A stretch of 64,000 nucleotides of DNA from Impatiens glandulifera. Its lineage: Eukaryota > Streptophyta > Magnoliopsida > Ericales > Balsaminaceae. Position 1 is the first letter of the stretch; every line of letters begins with the position of its first letter. The notes under the pieces were generated by a model that was not told the DNA's origin, did not search any database, and saw only the letters and a program-made list of their open reading frames with translations. A program made the translations under genes and the position numbers. The DNA is taken from contig NC_061870.1 in assembly GCF_907164915.1 (NCBI RefSeq), forward strand, positions 26,759,348-26,823,347, in the 5' to 3' direction. This document shows positions 24,884-37,345 of this stretch, piece by piece.

Positions 24884-27490
24884 CAGTATTTATCTATACA
24901 TTAAATGTAGCCTAAATGTTGGCTAAAAACCTAAAAATAAAAATTTAATTACAAAACCTAACAACATAAAACAAATAATAAAAAGACCGTTGGGATGTTG
25001 ATCCTCAACAACATCCTACTCAAACACCAAATAAATTCATGCTCGGGATGGTGATATGATTCACGCTTGCAATGGTGATATGATCATCATCGACCTTCCC
25101 TCCGAATTCTAGATTATTATCAACATTAGAGACAACACTTTCGTTCTTGTTATTATTAGATATGTGCTCAATGTATGTAGCACCAAGTAAATCGAACTTA
25201 GTAAGAGAAACTCGAGGATGGTATTTACTGAACAAACGCAAACATATTATTATATTGATAATAGCTATGACTAAAGTTGGGAAATTGGTTGAATCAACAC
25301 GAATCGACACAATCAACACGATATTAGTACGTAATGACACAATATGATATTATCTCACTCGGATCGTAGGTTGAACACGACACAAGCACGAGACGATACT
25401 ATCTAACACGATTATAAGTTTATATGATCGTTACACGGTCACGGGTCGATATGTACACAACACAAGTATAGACACGACACGAGCATTAATATATACACAA
25501 AACGACATAAACACAATTAGTCACATGACCTAAACTACTGAACTTTATATTAACAATCTCTCTAAATTTATTTACATTCTCATTCAATAAATAAATAATT
25601 TAATTTTATAAATTATTAACTAATTTTATTTGAATAATTATTTGTATGTTTTAAAACACATTCTAAATAATGACATTCAAATTATTATTTAAGAAACTAT
25701 ATATTAAAATTTATATTTACACGTTTTACATATTTACATATTAATTAACTTTTTAAATAAACATATTTAACACATTTAACTTATTAAATTACTTTAAATT
25801 TTTTAAACTAAAATAAATTAATTAATAATCATATATTCTAATTTTTACTAAAATATAATTTAATATATATATAAATAAATAAATAATTAACATAAGTGTG
25901 TCAAGACACGATATGACACACATAAAAACGGACATTGATACAACACGATTTAGTCGAAACGATGACCAACTCTAGTCGAAATAATACGAATTTAAACACG
26001 AGTTAGCACGCCATGAATAAACTCATGGACACGAATTAACACAACACGAAAGAGCTCGTTGATCATAATATTTTGAGTGAGTCAAGACACGACATGATAT
26101 ACATAAGATTGAAAATAACACGACACGATTGAGATTCTAACACGACTTGTCCGTGTTGAATACAACCGTTTATGCATGATTCTCATCTCTAACCATACCT
26201 ACAAAATTGAACTTTTATTTATCTATACTGACTATACATAAAATGTAGTCTAATTGTTGGCTAAAACCCTAAAAATAAAAACTTAACTACAAAACCTAAC
26301 AACATAAAACAAATAATAAAAAGACCTTTGGGATGATGATCCTGAACAACATCCTCCTCAACCACCAAATAATCCATGCTCAGGATGGTGATAGATGGTG
26401 ATATGATTCACGCTCGCAAGGGTGATTCAACCTTCACTCCATAGGACCATATCCTAGATCATGATTAACATAAGAGACAACACTTTCGTCCTAGTCATTA
26501 TCAGATATGTGCTCAATGTATGTAGCACTAGGTAAATCTAACTTAGTAGGAGGAACTCGAGGATGATATTTACTGAATAGACGCACAAAGATTATTATAT
26601 TGATAGTAGTTATGACTAAAGTTGGGCAATGAATTGAATCAACACGAACCAACACAATCAACACGATATTAGTACGTAATAATACAATATGATATTATCT
26701 CACTCGGGTCGTGAATTGGACACGATACAAGCACGAGACGATACGATCATGACACGATTATGAATTATATAATCGTTACACGGTCACGGGTCGACACGTA
26801 TATAACACGAGTATAGACACGACACGAGCATGAGTATACACGAAACGACATAAACACAATTAGTTATATGACCTAAACTATTGAACTTTCCATTAACATT
26901 CTCTCTAAATCTATTTACATTCTCATTTAATAAATAAATGATTTAATTTTATAAATTATTAACTAATTTTATTTGAATAATTATTTGTATGTTATAAAAC
27001 ACGACATTCAAATTATTATTTAAGAAACTATATATTAAAATTTATATCTACACGTTTTACCTATTTAACATATTAATTAACTTTTTAAATAACATAGTTA
27101 ACACATTTAACTTATTAAATTAATTTAAATTTTTTAAATTAAAATAAATAAATTTATTAATAATCATATTTTATAATTTTTACTAACAATATAATTTAAT
27201 ATATATATATATATATATATAAATAATTAATTAATTAGTGTGTCAAGACACGACATGACACACATAAAAACGAATATTGACACGACACTACACGATTGAG
27301 TCAAAACGATTATCAGTTCTAGTCGAAATAACACGAATTTAAACACGAGTTAGCACGACATCAATAAGTCCGTGGACACAAATTAACACGACGCGAAAGA
27401 GCTCGTTGATCATAATATTTTGAGTGAGTAAAGACACGACATGATACACATAAGATTGAAACATTACACGACATGACACAATACGATACT
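24884..27490 (+). repeat. Two tandem units of about 1.33 kb containing TIR copies B and C
   Basis: A unit of about 390 bp unique-looking DNA followed by a TIR element occurs twice: 24890-26192 and about 26226-27490. The leader segments match closely (TGTTGGCTAAAA, CCTAAAAATAAAAA, AACATAAAACAAATAATAAAAAGACC). Each is followed by TAAAGTTGGG..ATT.., the start of copies B (25272) and C (26617). Copy C loses similarity near 27490, before the right terminal repeat, so it is truncated. Copy C also contains a TA microsatellite (about 27200-27221). Confidence 0.7.
25020..25340 (-). pseudogene. Unrecognised short frame inside the duplicated unit
   Basis: A minus-strand frame of 106 codons in the leader segment of the first 1.33-kb unit. 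It contains FSKYHPRVSLTKFDLLGATY and EHISNNN. The corresponding part of the second unit (about 26490-26590, minus) keeps the reading FSKYHPRVPPTKLDLPSATY followed by EHISDND and then a stop, so protein-level similarity survives. I do not recognise the family. It may be a captured host exon or a fragment of a former gene. Alternatively the conservation simply reflects recent duplication. Confidence 0.3.
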
Positions 27491-28860
27491 GCATAATTCA
27501 TTGATTCCTTGATTCGAAATTGATCTTGAGATCATTTATAAGACATATGTGAGAAGAAAAATCAAACGAATCAAGCTAAATAAGAAAAACCACAATTTTG
27601 AATCAAAGTTTTCTAAAATTCGGGTTTTTGCTTTTCAACTCTAGCTCAAAAATAATGATCTAAAAAGTCTCCTAACACATTCTAAATATTGTTAGTAGTA
27701 TTTCCAAGTTAATCACGAAGCAAAAAAATGGGCGTTTACACAATTCTAAAATTTTCAAATGGAGCTTCGATATTTAGATTAAAATTTGGTCAAAATATGT
27801 AGTCATATATGGTTTTACGGATGAATTTGATTATAAAAAGCATAATGAAGCTTTTGGGATCCTCGAATTCCAATCTAAAATTCTCAAACTCAAAAACCCA
27901 TTTTTTTGACTTGTTTCACTAGAGCTCTATCGACCTCCTTCTTAGTTGAATGACGATTTCTGACAATGACCAACAAGTTCTAAATGACGAATCTCCCCCA
28001 CATGTTTAGATTCGTGTTTGGAGGTCTCTAACCAAAACTTCATTCCTACAGTTTTAGTCATCGAGAGGTTGAAAATGAACTTTAACTGGACCAAAAATCA
28101 TCTTGTATGAGCTAATTCATCTGCACCTTGCCTGTTCAACCCGCACGCGTCTCAACCCTCCTTGGCCAACGACTAAACTGTGTTGACCCCGACCCAATTC
28201 ACACCTAATTCAACTCAATGCGCTCCTAAAACCGGTAATCCACATGGCACTTGGTCCAACCTAGGCCTAGAGCCTTTATGTTTTAAACTTTTAATTATAA
28301 GTGTTTTTTTTACATTTAAAGATCCTAAACTATTTTTAAAAATTAAAAAATAGACGATTTTAAAATTTTAAAATATTTTTATAAAATTATTTTTTAAAAA
28401 GAGTCTGTTTGAATTTATTTTTAGATTCTAACTTCTTTATTTGATATTTTTAAGTATCGTTTTTTCATAATTTGCGATATTAAATTTAAAAATATGCCTA
28501 GATTATGGAAATAATTGTACAAATATAACTGTAAGAATCAAAATTTCTAAATAAAAGTCAAAATTTTGTGAGGTAGAAATTGTTCTTTAACAAGTGTGGA
28601 GAGTCATATCCCGAGTATTACAAAATATCGAACTCAATAAAAATCTCTAATAAAAATGATGTTTATATCCGTAAAACATTCTTGAATTTTTTTTATCAAG
28701 TGACGACTCTTCGAACTAAAATGAACTTTAATTTAATTTCAATAAATTATCTATCGAAATTATCACTTGATCCATCGTCTCTTTGAGATTTGAGAAGAGA
28801 TAAGTTAGAAATTCTAATGATCCAACTTAAAATTAATTATTTTTAAATATGAAATCAAAT
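27491..28860. mobile_element. Probable LTR-retrotransposon remnant
   Basis: A less AT-rich segment around 27600-28280 has text typical of a long plant Ty3/gypsy LTR or its flank (C-rich lines near 28130-28260 such as CCCGACCCAATTCAC). There are no intact gag-pol frames, no paired LTR in the window and no defined ends, so the assignment is tentative. The open frame at 28580-28786 looks accidental. Confidence 0.3.
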
Positions 28861-29930
28861 CATAGAACAAAAGATGTGGTACATGTTTGCTTTGGAACAT
28901 CCCAACACACATGTACAATGCAGAAGCTATAAGTTATTTTGCAAGTTTATTGGAGAAATCTTATATATGAACACAATTACAGAAGGAGGATAGGAACTTA
29001 CCCTCACTAGAATGAGCATTGAAGTGCATCCTCGAAGTATGGCAAATAATATGACAGTTGTTAATAAGAAAAGAAAGTCTATGGTCATGGAAATCTCATA
29101 TGAATTGAGACGAAAAGTGTGCTTTCTGCAATACTTTCCAATATGCTAGCATTAAATGTGCAAAAGTAATTGAAGAATAGTAGAAAATCCTGAAAGCTGA
29201 AGAAGAAGAAAAAACATAAAAATGAAACGAAAGAATCAATGATCAAAGAGTATATTTGAGAATTTAAAGACAATCATCAAAGAAAAATGCAGAGAAAGAA
29301 ATCAAGGAAGAATCAGAAAAGGAATGGAGCAATAATGTAGATGAAGAAAGCAAGGTAGTATCAGATAATGAAGAAAATATGAAATTGATGAAACATGGAT
29401 GATGGAGAATATAAATCTAAAGTCAATAAAGAGGAAGAGGCAGAGGATTAAACAAACATATAGTAGATGAGAAAAATAAAGAGAATATTAAGGTTGTTGA
29501 TCCTTAAATACGTAAAACTGAAGTAGAGAAAAGCAATGACAAAAGCTCTGAAATTCTGAAGAAGAATATTTTTTTATCATATTACTACAGGTTCATACAA
29601 AGGAAGATTAAATAATGAGAGTAAACATGCATCATTATCTGTTTTAATTCAATCTCCCTTCATGAAAAACGAGAGAGGAAGAGGACGTGGAAAAAGGCAA
29701 TATGGTCCAAAAGGAGGATATGGAGACAACACGTGTTGGGATAGATAGATTGTATTTGTTCATTATAATTTGTGTTTGTAATGTGGTTTGATTGCTACAA
29801 TTCAGAAACTTTTGAGTCGTTTATTTGTCATTTTATAATCAAAACTAAGGTTTATCTAGTTTTGATTATTGACACACTCACTTTTGGGGTTTATTAATGA
29901 AATGGTGTTAAACCGTTTTTTCAAAAAAAA
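28861..29930 (+). pseudogene. Lys/Glu-rich decayed coding remnant, unrecognised
   Basis: The plus strand here is purine-rich with many GAA/AAG codons broken by stops, and ends in a recognisable protein-like tail: LSVLIQSPFMKNERGRGRG followed by KRQYGPKGGYGDNTCW and a stop at about 29745. The arginine/glycine-rich tail and the charged upstream region suggest a decayed transposon-encoded or host protein. No domain could be named. There is no intact frame longer than about 60 codons. Confidence 0.3.
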
Positions 29931-32686
29931 TATATAGACCAACTAACGGGCCGAATGGGCTACGAGTATAGGGTGAGCGCACACGAACAAGCGAGTTAGG
30001 GTGACCCACATAAAAAAATGAGGATAAAATGAGATCACGATCACGCACCCTTTTCTTCCTCAATCTCCTGCGCACAGTATTCGGTCGATGTAGGCACTCA
30101 TTTTTTGCTTCATAATTTATATTCTTTTAGAAGAAATAATATAGTGCTTTAAACTATTTTTTTTAAATTATATACGTGCTCATTACACACAAAATTAAAA
30201 AAACATACAATTATTTTGAAAAACAATGTCGTATTAGTTGGATATCAACCTAAATAATTTAGACCATTTTTTTAATAAATAAAACCAAGTTTTAAAAATA
30301 AATAAGTTAAATAATAGATTAAAATGAATTAAATATATGTAATACTAATGTTATTGTTTATTCGTGTTAAAAAAAAGTTGTCGGGAGTTGGCAGGAATTC
30401 GACGAGACGGTCAGACCACCAGAAAGAACATGACAGGGACACAACACCACCCACGCAGGAGCGCCCAAGCACACAACAGGGACAGACCTAGACCAAGCGC
30501 ATAAAAGGCCCAAGCGTAGGGGAAAAGGCTGGATTATATCCAACCAAGCCTCATTTAGCCGTGATCATTTGAACCATTGATTTTGGAAAAGATAAGACGG
30601 TTAAAATCTCGAGTTGACTATTAAAATTTTACGATTTTACGATTTCACTAAATGTTAACGAGTCTGATTTTAAATAAACTTATAAATATGTAAACTCTTA
30701 CGATTTTATATTTACGATAATAAAATTTTACTAGTTTATAAATAATTTCGATTTTACAATTTTATATAATTTTACTTTTTAAAAAATAAATTTATATTTA
30801 AAAAATAAATTTAAAGTTATTATTTATTCAAATAAATTAACTAATATAATTAATTTTGTAACTATAATTAATTATAGTGTTATTTATTTATTATTATTTT
30901 TTAAATAATTTATATTTAAATATATAATTTTTAAAAATTGACTAATTATAAAATACTAAATTATATATATAAAAATATTAATAATAATATATAACTATTT
31001 TTTTTTAATTAAACTTTTACGATTTCAAGTAAATAATTGACTAACCATTTACATAAACTTTCAATTTTGACCGCAATAGAAGAGGGAGAAAATCGGTAGA
31101 TTGCCTTCACTAGGATCACGAGTCAATCTTGAAGCAGCAAGGCCTTACTTGGATAGCCATGTGGGTTGTGGATCTATAATTATGATTTGGGCTTCCAAGT
31201 TTGGGAGCACTTTGGATAATTAAAGCAACCACTTCAGTGTTGGAAGCACACTAATTGCCAGGGGAAGCATTACCCTAGAGAGACAACGGTCGTTATATGA
31301 GAGAAGCACACAAATTGTTAAAATTAACATTCATCGATATTCATAAAAATTGAAGCTCCCTTCTGTCACCAATTTTCTTGGGAAAATTGGTGGTCTCGAA
31401 TGGCTGGACCAAATCCAACAATTCCAAAGGAAAAATGACCAGTGAATGGCCAAATCACGATATGAACTATATACTTCGATCTCCCATATTTTTCAATCTT
31501 TCTCTCTTCTCTTTTTTATTTTTTATTATTATTGAGAACGTTTGTTGTTATATATTCATCTCACAACTCCAAATTCAAATCGGGTTTTATTATTCTGAAA
31601 TTAAATATAAGATTTGTAAAAATAAAATGTTGATGTGTTAAGATTATCCTAGATAAAAATTATCTTCCCAATATATAAAAATAAAAAAAAATAAAAAAAA
31701 AATAAAAAAACTTACCTAAATAATGATAATGAAATATTTTTCAAGAAATAAAATGTAGTTCTAACTTGTTATATATATGAATTTCAATGTATCAAATAGT
31801 TATAATGCATTTAATGAAAAACAACATAGTTATTTTTTTATAATTGTTAGAAATAAATTATTTGTAAAGAGTATTTTGAAACTACCAATATTGGCATTAA
31901 TCTTTACATTTTATGTTATTAATCAAAATAAATTCCCCAAATAATAAATAATGATATAATTGTCTATTTATTCTTTTACAATTAAGCAAATGTCAATAAA
32001 CACATTCAACAAACACATGAATATTTAAGTTAAGATCCATTTTAATTTCACATTAGATCAAAAATTCGAAATTGATTGAAATGATGTACAAACCAATACT
32101 ATCTCACATAACCAAAAAATGAAAACCATGTATCAAATTATCGATAAAAAAACATGTATGCAATTAGTAGAACTGAATCAATGAATCTAGATAAAGTAAA
32201 GAACACTAACAAACTTGAATTAGTAAAACACGGAATGAAAACAAAAAGCAAGAAAGAACGAGTTCCAAACCAAATTAACTACCCGTGAACCTAAACAAAC
32301 TAGTTAGAAAGTTTTAAACAATAAGTTATATAAAAATATAATAAATAATTAAATATGCAAGAACCATTTATTCTTTAAGTAACTCTTATCCAATAATATT
32401 TAAAGGGTTATTTTTTCATTTATACTAACAACAAATGCTTAATGTAAAATAGAATGATAGTGACTATATCAAATAAATTTTATTTTTTTAATAAATACAT
32501 ATTTCAGGATTGGTATATTATATATGTGTGTGTCAATTTGTCAATATATAAGGTTCTAATATGATGTCCACCATTAAACTTATGATTTGTAGTCATATAT
32601 GAATAATAAGTTTTATAATTTATTTAATTTTCAGAAATCAGGTCTAGATTTAATTGGCCTGGCCAATCCAATCCAATCCAAGCTCG

Positions 32687-32737
<51 letters not shown>

Positions 32738-32768
32738 TAATGACTTTACATAAAATAAAATAAAAAAA
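29931..32768. other. Intergenic; isolated GC-richer islands
   Basis: Mostly AT-rich. Short GC-richer islands at 29935-30105 and 30375-30550 carry no recognisable gene and may be remnants of retrotransposon sequence. The segment about 31730-32030 has a diverged direct copy at about 41830-42080. A trinucleotide microsatellite sits at 32688-32737. The last few hundred bases hold the 3' region of the minus-strand transporter gene. Confidence 0.4.
32688..32737. repeat. (ATA/AAT)n trinucleotide microsatellite
   Basis: About 16 perfect ATA-type triplets, 30-80 bp downstream of the transporter stop codon on its minus strand, so likely within that gene's 3' untranslated region. Confidence 0.9.
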
Positions 32769-35414
32769 CTAATTAGGTCCACTCCTCCCAGTCTGTGACC
32801 ACTTTGTGACGTGGGTTGTTGCCTTCCTTGCCTGTGAATCATTAATGTGAGTAATATTTACAAATATTAATTATTTATTAAGCATATCATTAAATTAATT
32901 AATTAATAAATAATAAATATAATACCTCTTTATCCCAATCACATCTAATGGTGATGATACTCAATACAAGAGTTTGTACTGCTGTTCCCCCAAAAATCAT
33001 TCCAGCCCATATACCCTATTTATTTAATTAAATTAATTTTATTAATTAATAAAATAAACATTTAAATAATAATATTACAATATACTTACCATGACGCCAT
33101 AGTTGAAAACCCATCCTAGTAAATATCCAAAAGGAACTCCAATCATGTAGTAACATCCCAAATTTATATACGCAACATATGATTGCCACCCGGATCCAAC
33201 CGCAACTCCTATTTCATTTTTAATTAATATATTATGTTATCAATTCATATATAAATATAATTAACACAATATAATCATTAATCTCACCCGAAAGAACCGG
33301 TTGAATGCTGTTGAGCAAAATCGTGAAGGCCAATAGTACTGAAAGTTTGTTTACCGCCTCAAGAACAGGCTTACTCGAGGAAAATATAATCGCTATTTTA
33401 TCGTGATAAAGGATAATCAAAACCCAAAATACAAGTCCGATGACGGAAGAAGTCATAACCGACACTAGAGTTGCGAATTTAGCTCCTTTTCCATTCCCAG
33501 CACCCAACTCGTTTGCTACTCTTACTCTGTATATAATCATAAAAATCAATCCTAAATAGTGTATTATTAATTAATTATCTTGTTTTATTTGCAAGTTTTA
33601 TTCTTGTCTTTCATAGACTAACTTGTTTTATATGAACCACATACAAACACGACTATTCATAATAACCACAAGATCTAATTAATTAATTAATTAATAAAAG
33701 TGTTTTTCTTTTTCTTCATTCTGTACAAATCTAATTAAATTAATATGCAAACTGACAATGAGTAAAACAAGACAAGACAGATCATTTGTTACAATTAATA
33801 AACTGACATCTTGAAAGTAAAGTACGTTGAATTATTTAAATGGGACAAAAATTCCACGTCAAAAGGAGTTTGTTTAAACATCAAAACCAGCTTATTTGCA
33901 CACAGTTTATTCAATAAAATATTCGGTATATTTTATTTATTTATTCAATAAATATTCAGTATATTTTATTTTATCTATTTATTTATTCGGTAAGACAATC
34001 AAGATAGTGAATAAATAAAATCAAATATATATATTGCAGCTTTAGCAAATAAAATGAATAATTTAGAGCAAATAAAAATAATTTTTTTTTGACGATTCAA
34101 CATATCAAACATATAAATTTGAACATACCCAGTTGCAGCGAAAAAGGCCAGAGGAATCATTAACTCCCAACCGTTTATATTCATGCTGCGTGTAATTAAT
34201 TAATTAATTAATTAAAGTTCAAATATTTATTAGAAGAAATAATTAATAAAAATGAATTGAAAAAACACACTTACCAAATGGACAATGCATCTACAGCAAT
34301 TTCTGCATTCATTAAATTACCAGTCATCAATATCAATACTCTGTAGTACCAATTCTCCAAGCTGTAAATTAAAATTAACAAAATTTACATTATTCATCAA
34401 TAATAAACATAATATATAATTAGATTCCTAGCGGAAAAAGGCGGATGGGTTGGATTAGTCTTCGAAAGAGTCGCGGAAACGAGCTTTCAGAATAAACAAA
34501 CAAAAAAAAATTACCATAGCATGATGCCGGAGGCAGCAGAAAGCTTGATAAAATCCCAAAGACCAGAAAAAGCTTCCATTGAGAAACCAGTCCAAGTTTC
34601 AGGACAACCACCAAGAACAGTGTAACCAAACATCCCAATAACCAAAACCCACCACGAGAAATTAAGAGTAACCGAAACCCCGACAAGACCTAACTTAAGC
34701 CCGTAAACAAACACCCAACTAACCAAAATGTGCACAATCAGCGCCGCCAGTGCCACCCAAGCAATCACCGCCATCTTGAGCTGACTCTGCATGAATCTCT
34801 GGAGTGGGAATTGAAACGCAAAGCTGAAGTGAACTGGAATCATCCATAGGCAAACGTAGCCGGAAAGCTCCGATACCTCATCGGTCTGACCCAAAAGCTT
34901 TAGAAATGGTGAAGCGAATAGGTAAAGTGGAAGAAGAAGGATGCTGCATCCAAATAGAACGATCCATGATCTTTGTAGATATATCCCAAGCATGTTATAT
35001 TTCTTTGCACCAAATGCTTGACCACACATCGTTTCCAAAGCACTCGCCATTCCTAGCTGCACCCATCAAAGATTTAATTTTTACGGTAATAAGATATGCT
35101 AATAATTGAAATTAGACCGAAAATGGTATAAATAGATTGATTACCATGAGGCCAAAAGCGAAACCGACAATGACATTACTAGCGATGGAGATGGCGGCGA
35201 GCTCGCTATCGCCGAGATGGCCGGCGAAGGCTTGAGTGATGACGAACATGGAATAAGTGGCTAGACGACTAAAGATGGACGGACCTACTAAGTGCCATAG
35301 TTTCTTCGATTCATCCCAGAATCTTCTCCAAAATCCGGCCTCCTCGTACTTGCTCGAATCTAGTAGAGGGACTAGTTTCGGGTCCTTCTTCTCTGATGAC
35401 CCGCCGCTCGCCAT
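32769..35414 (-). CDS. MATE efflux transporter, DETOXIFICATION (DTX) family
   Basis: A multidrug and toxic compound extrusion transporter, a cation-driven exporter of small organic molecules at the plasma membrane or tonoplast. Eight exons on the minus strand: 35414-35145, 35056-34515, 34361-34275, 34185-34129, 33526-33288, 33208-33090, 33015-32926 and 32831-32769. All junctions are GT-AG and the joined frame encodes 488 residues, the normal size. The soluble N-terminus precedes about 12 membrane helices. Family blocks are all present: [23 protein letters not shown] split by none, [56 protein letters not shown] and [15 protein letters not shown]. The tail ends in [12 protein letters not shown], resembling the DTX27/DTX29-33 clade. 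The substrate cannot be predicted. A TATA-like box lies about 80-90 bp upstream of the ATG. Confidence 0.95.
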
Positions 35415-35460
35415 AGAGGGAGGATGAGATGAGATGAGATGAAGATTAAGGAGTGTAGAA

Positions 35461-35715
35461 AATAAAAGAGAAATGAAAGGAGAGCAGTGAGCACTATATT
35501 TATGGAGGAAAGGACAATATAGAAAAATGATTGATGATGACACATTATTTAGGGCTTGTTTGTTTTAGTTTCGAAATATAGAGATTTTTGTTTTAAGAAA
35601 ATTTATTTATTTTGCTTATTGCAAAAAATAGATGATTTAAATAGTATTTAACATATTAACATGTAAGGGGAAAAAATGTGTTTAGAAACAAATCTGTCTT
35701 TAGTTATATTTGAGT
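35461..35715. repeat. Direct repeat, copy 1 (MATE promoter region)
   Basis: This segment, just upstream of the transporter, is repeated in the same orientation at 37118-37345. Shared text includes GGAGGAAAGGACA, ATGATTGAT.ATGACACATTATT, GGGCTTGTTTG, TTCGAAATATAGAGATTTTTG and TTTTGCTTATTGCAAAAAATA. Small indels separate them. Confidence 0.85.
35495..35503 (-). promoter_or_regulatory. TATA-like box of the MATE gene
   Basis: On the minus strand this reads ATAAATATA within CCATAAATATAGTGC, 81-89 bp upstream of the ATG at 35414. It lies inside a segment that is duplicated at about 37118-37345, where the matching bases read ACAAAATATAG, so the box is altered in the duplicate. Confidence 0.5.
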
Positions 35716-35719
35716 TTTA

Positions 35720-37055
35720 TTTATACAAGCATTTAGCCCGCACGAGTAATAATATAAAAAAATCGTGAAAAAAAAATTACGGATAACATTTTTTAATTTT
35801 ATTTTTAACCGTTTTAAGTTTATGGGTGGGTCAATCCACAATCCGACCCAAGTATCCATTTACTCAACATCATTATATATTAGTTAGTTAAAAAATTGAA
35901 TTTATATTAATGTTAAAACGTCTCGCGTTCATCAAATTTGGTGTTGAATTTAAAATATAAAGTCTTAGTAGCCTAGTTGGAAAAAGGTTGTACTTATTTT
36001 TGTTAGGTTGCAAGTTCGAAACATACCTCTAACATTTTTTATTTTATTTTTAACCGTTTTAAATTTTAAAACGGGTCAACCCACAATCCGACCTAAGTAT
36101 CCAAATTAACCACAACTCTCGACCCGGCAATCCGGACACTTTAAAAATTAACCATCATTATATATATATAGATTAGTTAATCAAAAAGTTGAACTTATAT
36201 ATTAATATTAAAACGTCCCGCGTTTATCAAATTTGGTGTTGAATTTAAAATATAAAGTCTTAGTAGCCTAGTTGGTTAAAGAGTTGTACTTGTTTTGTTA
36301 TGTTGCAAGTTTGAAACATACCTCTAACATTTTTAATTTTATTTTTAACCGTTTTAAATTTAAAGGCGGGTCAACCCACAATCCGACCCAGGTATCCAAA
36401 TTAACCACAGCTCTCGATCCGACAATCCGGACACTTTAAAAATTAAGCATCATTATATATATATAGATTAGTTAGTTAAAAATTTGAACTTATATTGATA
36501 TTAAAACGTCCCGCGTTTATCAAATTTGGTATTGAATTTAAAATATAAAGTCTTAGTAGCCTAGTTGGTTAAAGAATTGTACTTATTTTGTTAGGTTGCA
36601 AATTCAAAACATACCTCTAACATTTTTAATTTTATTTTTAACCGTTTTAAATTTTAAAACGGGTCAACCCACAATCCGACCCAAGTATCCAAATTAACCA
36701 CAGCTCTCGACCCGGTAATCCGGACACTTTAAAAATTAAGCATCATTATATGTATATAGATTAGTTAGTCAAAAAGTTGAACTTATATTAATATTAAAAC
36801 GTCTCGCGTTTATCAAATTTTGTGTTGAATTTAAAATATAAAGTCTTTGTAGCCTAGTTAGTTAAAGAGTTGTACTTGTTTTGTTACGTTGCAAGTTCGA
36901 AACATATCTCTAGCATTTTTAATTTTATTTTTAACTGTTTTAAATTTAAAGGCGGGTCAACCCACAATCCGACCCAAGTATCCAAATTAACCACAACTCT
37001 CGACCCGGCAATTCGGACACTTTAAAAATTAAATATCATTATATATATAGATAAG
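35720..37055. repeat. Tandem array of about 294-bp SINE-like units
   Basis: Four units, with equivalent points AAAACGTC at 35915, 36210, 36503 and 36796 (spacing 295, 293, 293), are preceded by a partial unit (35790-35910) and end near 37055. Each unit contains TAGCCTAGTTGG, which fits the RNA polymerase III A-box consensus exactly in units 1-3 (35969-35980 in unit 1), and about 33 bp on a TTGCAAGTTCGAAAC stretch that fits a B box (AGTTCGAAAC at 36013-36022 in unit 1). Later parts share AACCGTTTTAAA, GGGTCAACCCACAATCCGACC and CTCTCGACCCGGCAATCCGGACAC. The internal promoter pattern marks a tRNA-derived SINE-like sequence. Tandem organisation is unusual for SINEs. A single diverged copy lies at 58437-58715. 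Confidence 0.75.
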
Positions 37056-37117
37056 GAATTAATACTCGATGGAGTTACACATATAAAAATTAATTAATAA
37101 TACAAAATTAATACATA

Positions 37118-37345
37118 AGGGATAAATGAATAAAGATGAAAGGATTCTACTATATTTTGTGGAGGAAAGGACATTGTAAAGTAAAATACTAAAATGATTG
37201 ATCATGACACATTATTAGGGCTTGTTTGGTTTGGTTTCGAAATATAGAGATTTTTGTGTTAATTCTTTTGCTTATTGCAAAAAATAAAGAGATGATTAAA
37301 ATAGTATTAGAGTATGGATATGTTTAGTTATATTTGATATATTTT
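37118..37345. repeat. Direct repeat, copy 2 of the MATE promoter region
   Basis: Same orientation as 35461-35715 and separated from it by the SINE-like array. It is not followed by any transporter coding sequence, so only flanking DNA was duplicated or the rest is lost. AAAATGATTGAT.ATGACACATTATTAGGGCTTGTTTGG-type text is shared over about 200 bp. Confidence 0.85.

Noticed and set aside
35915..37055. CRISPR-like or ordinary satellite interpretation of the 294-bp array
   Set aside because: Unit length, absence of distinct spacers, and A/B boxes plus a dispersed copy at 58.4 kb fit a SINE-like repeat better.
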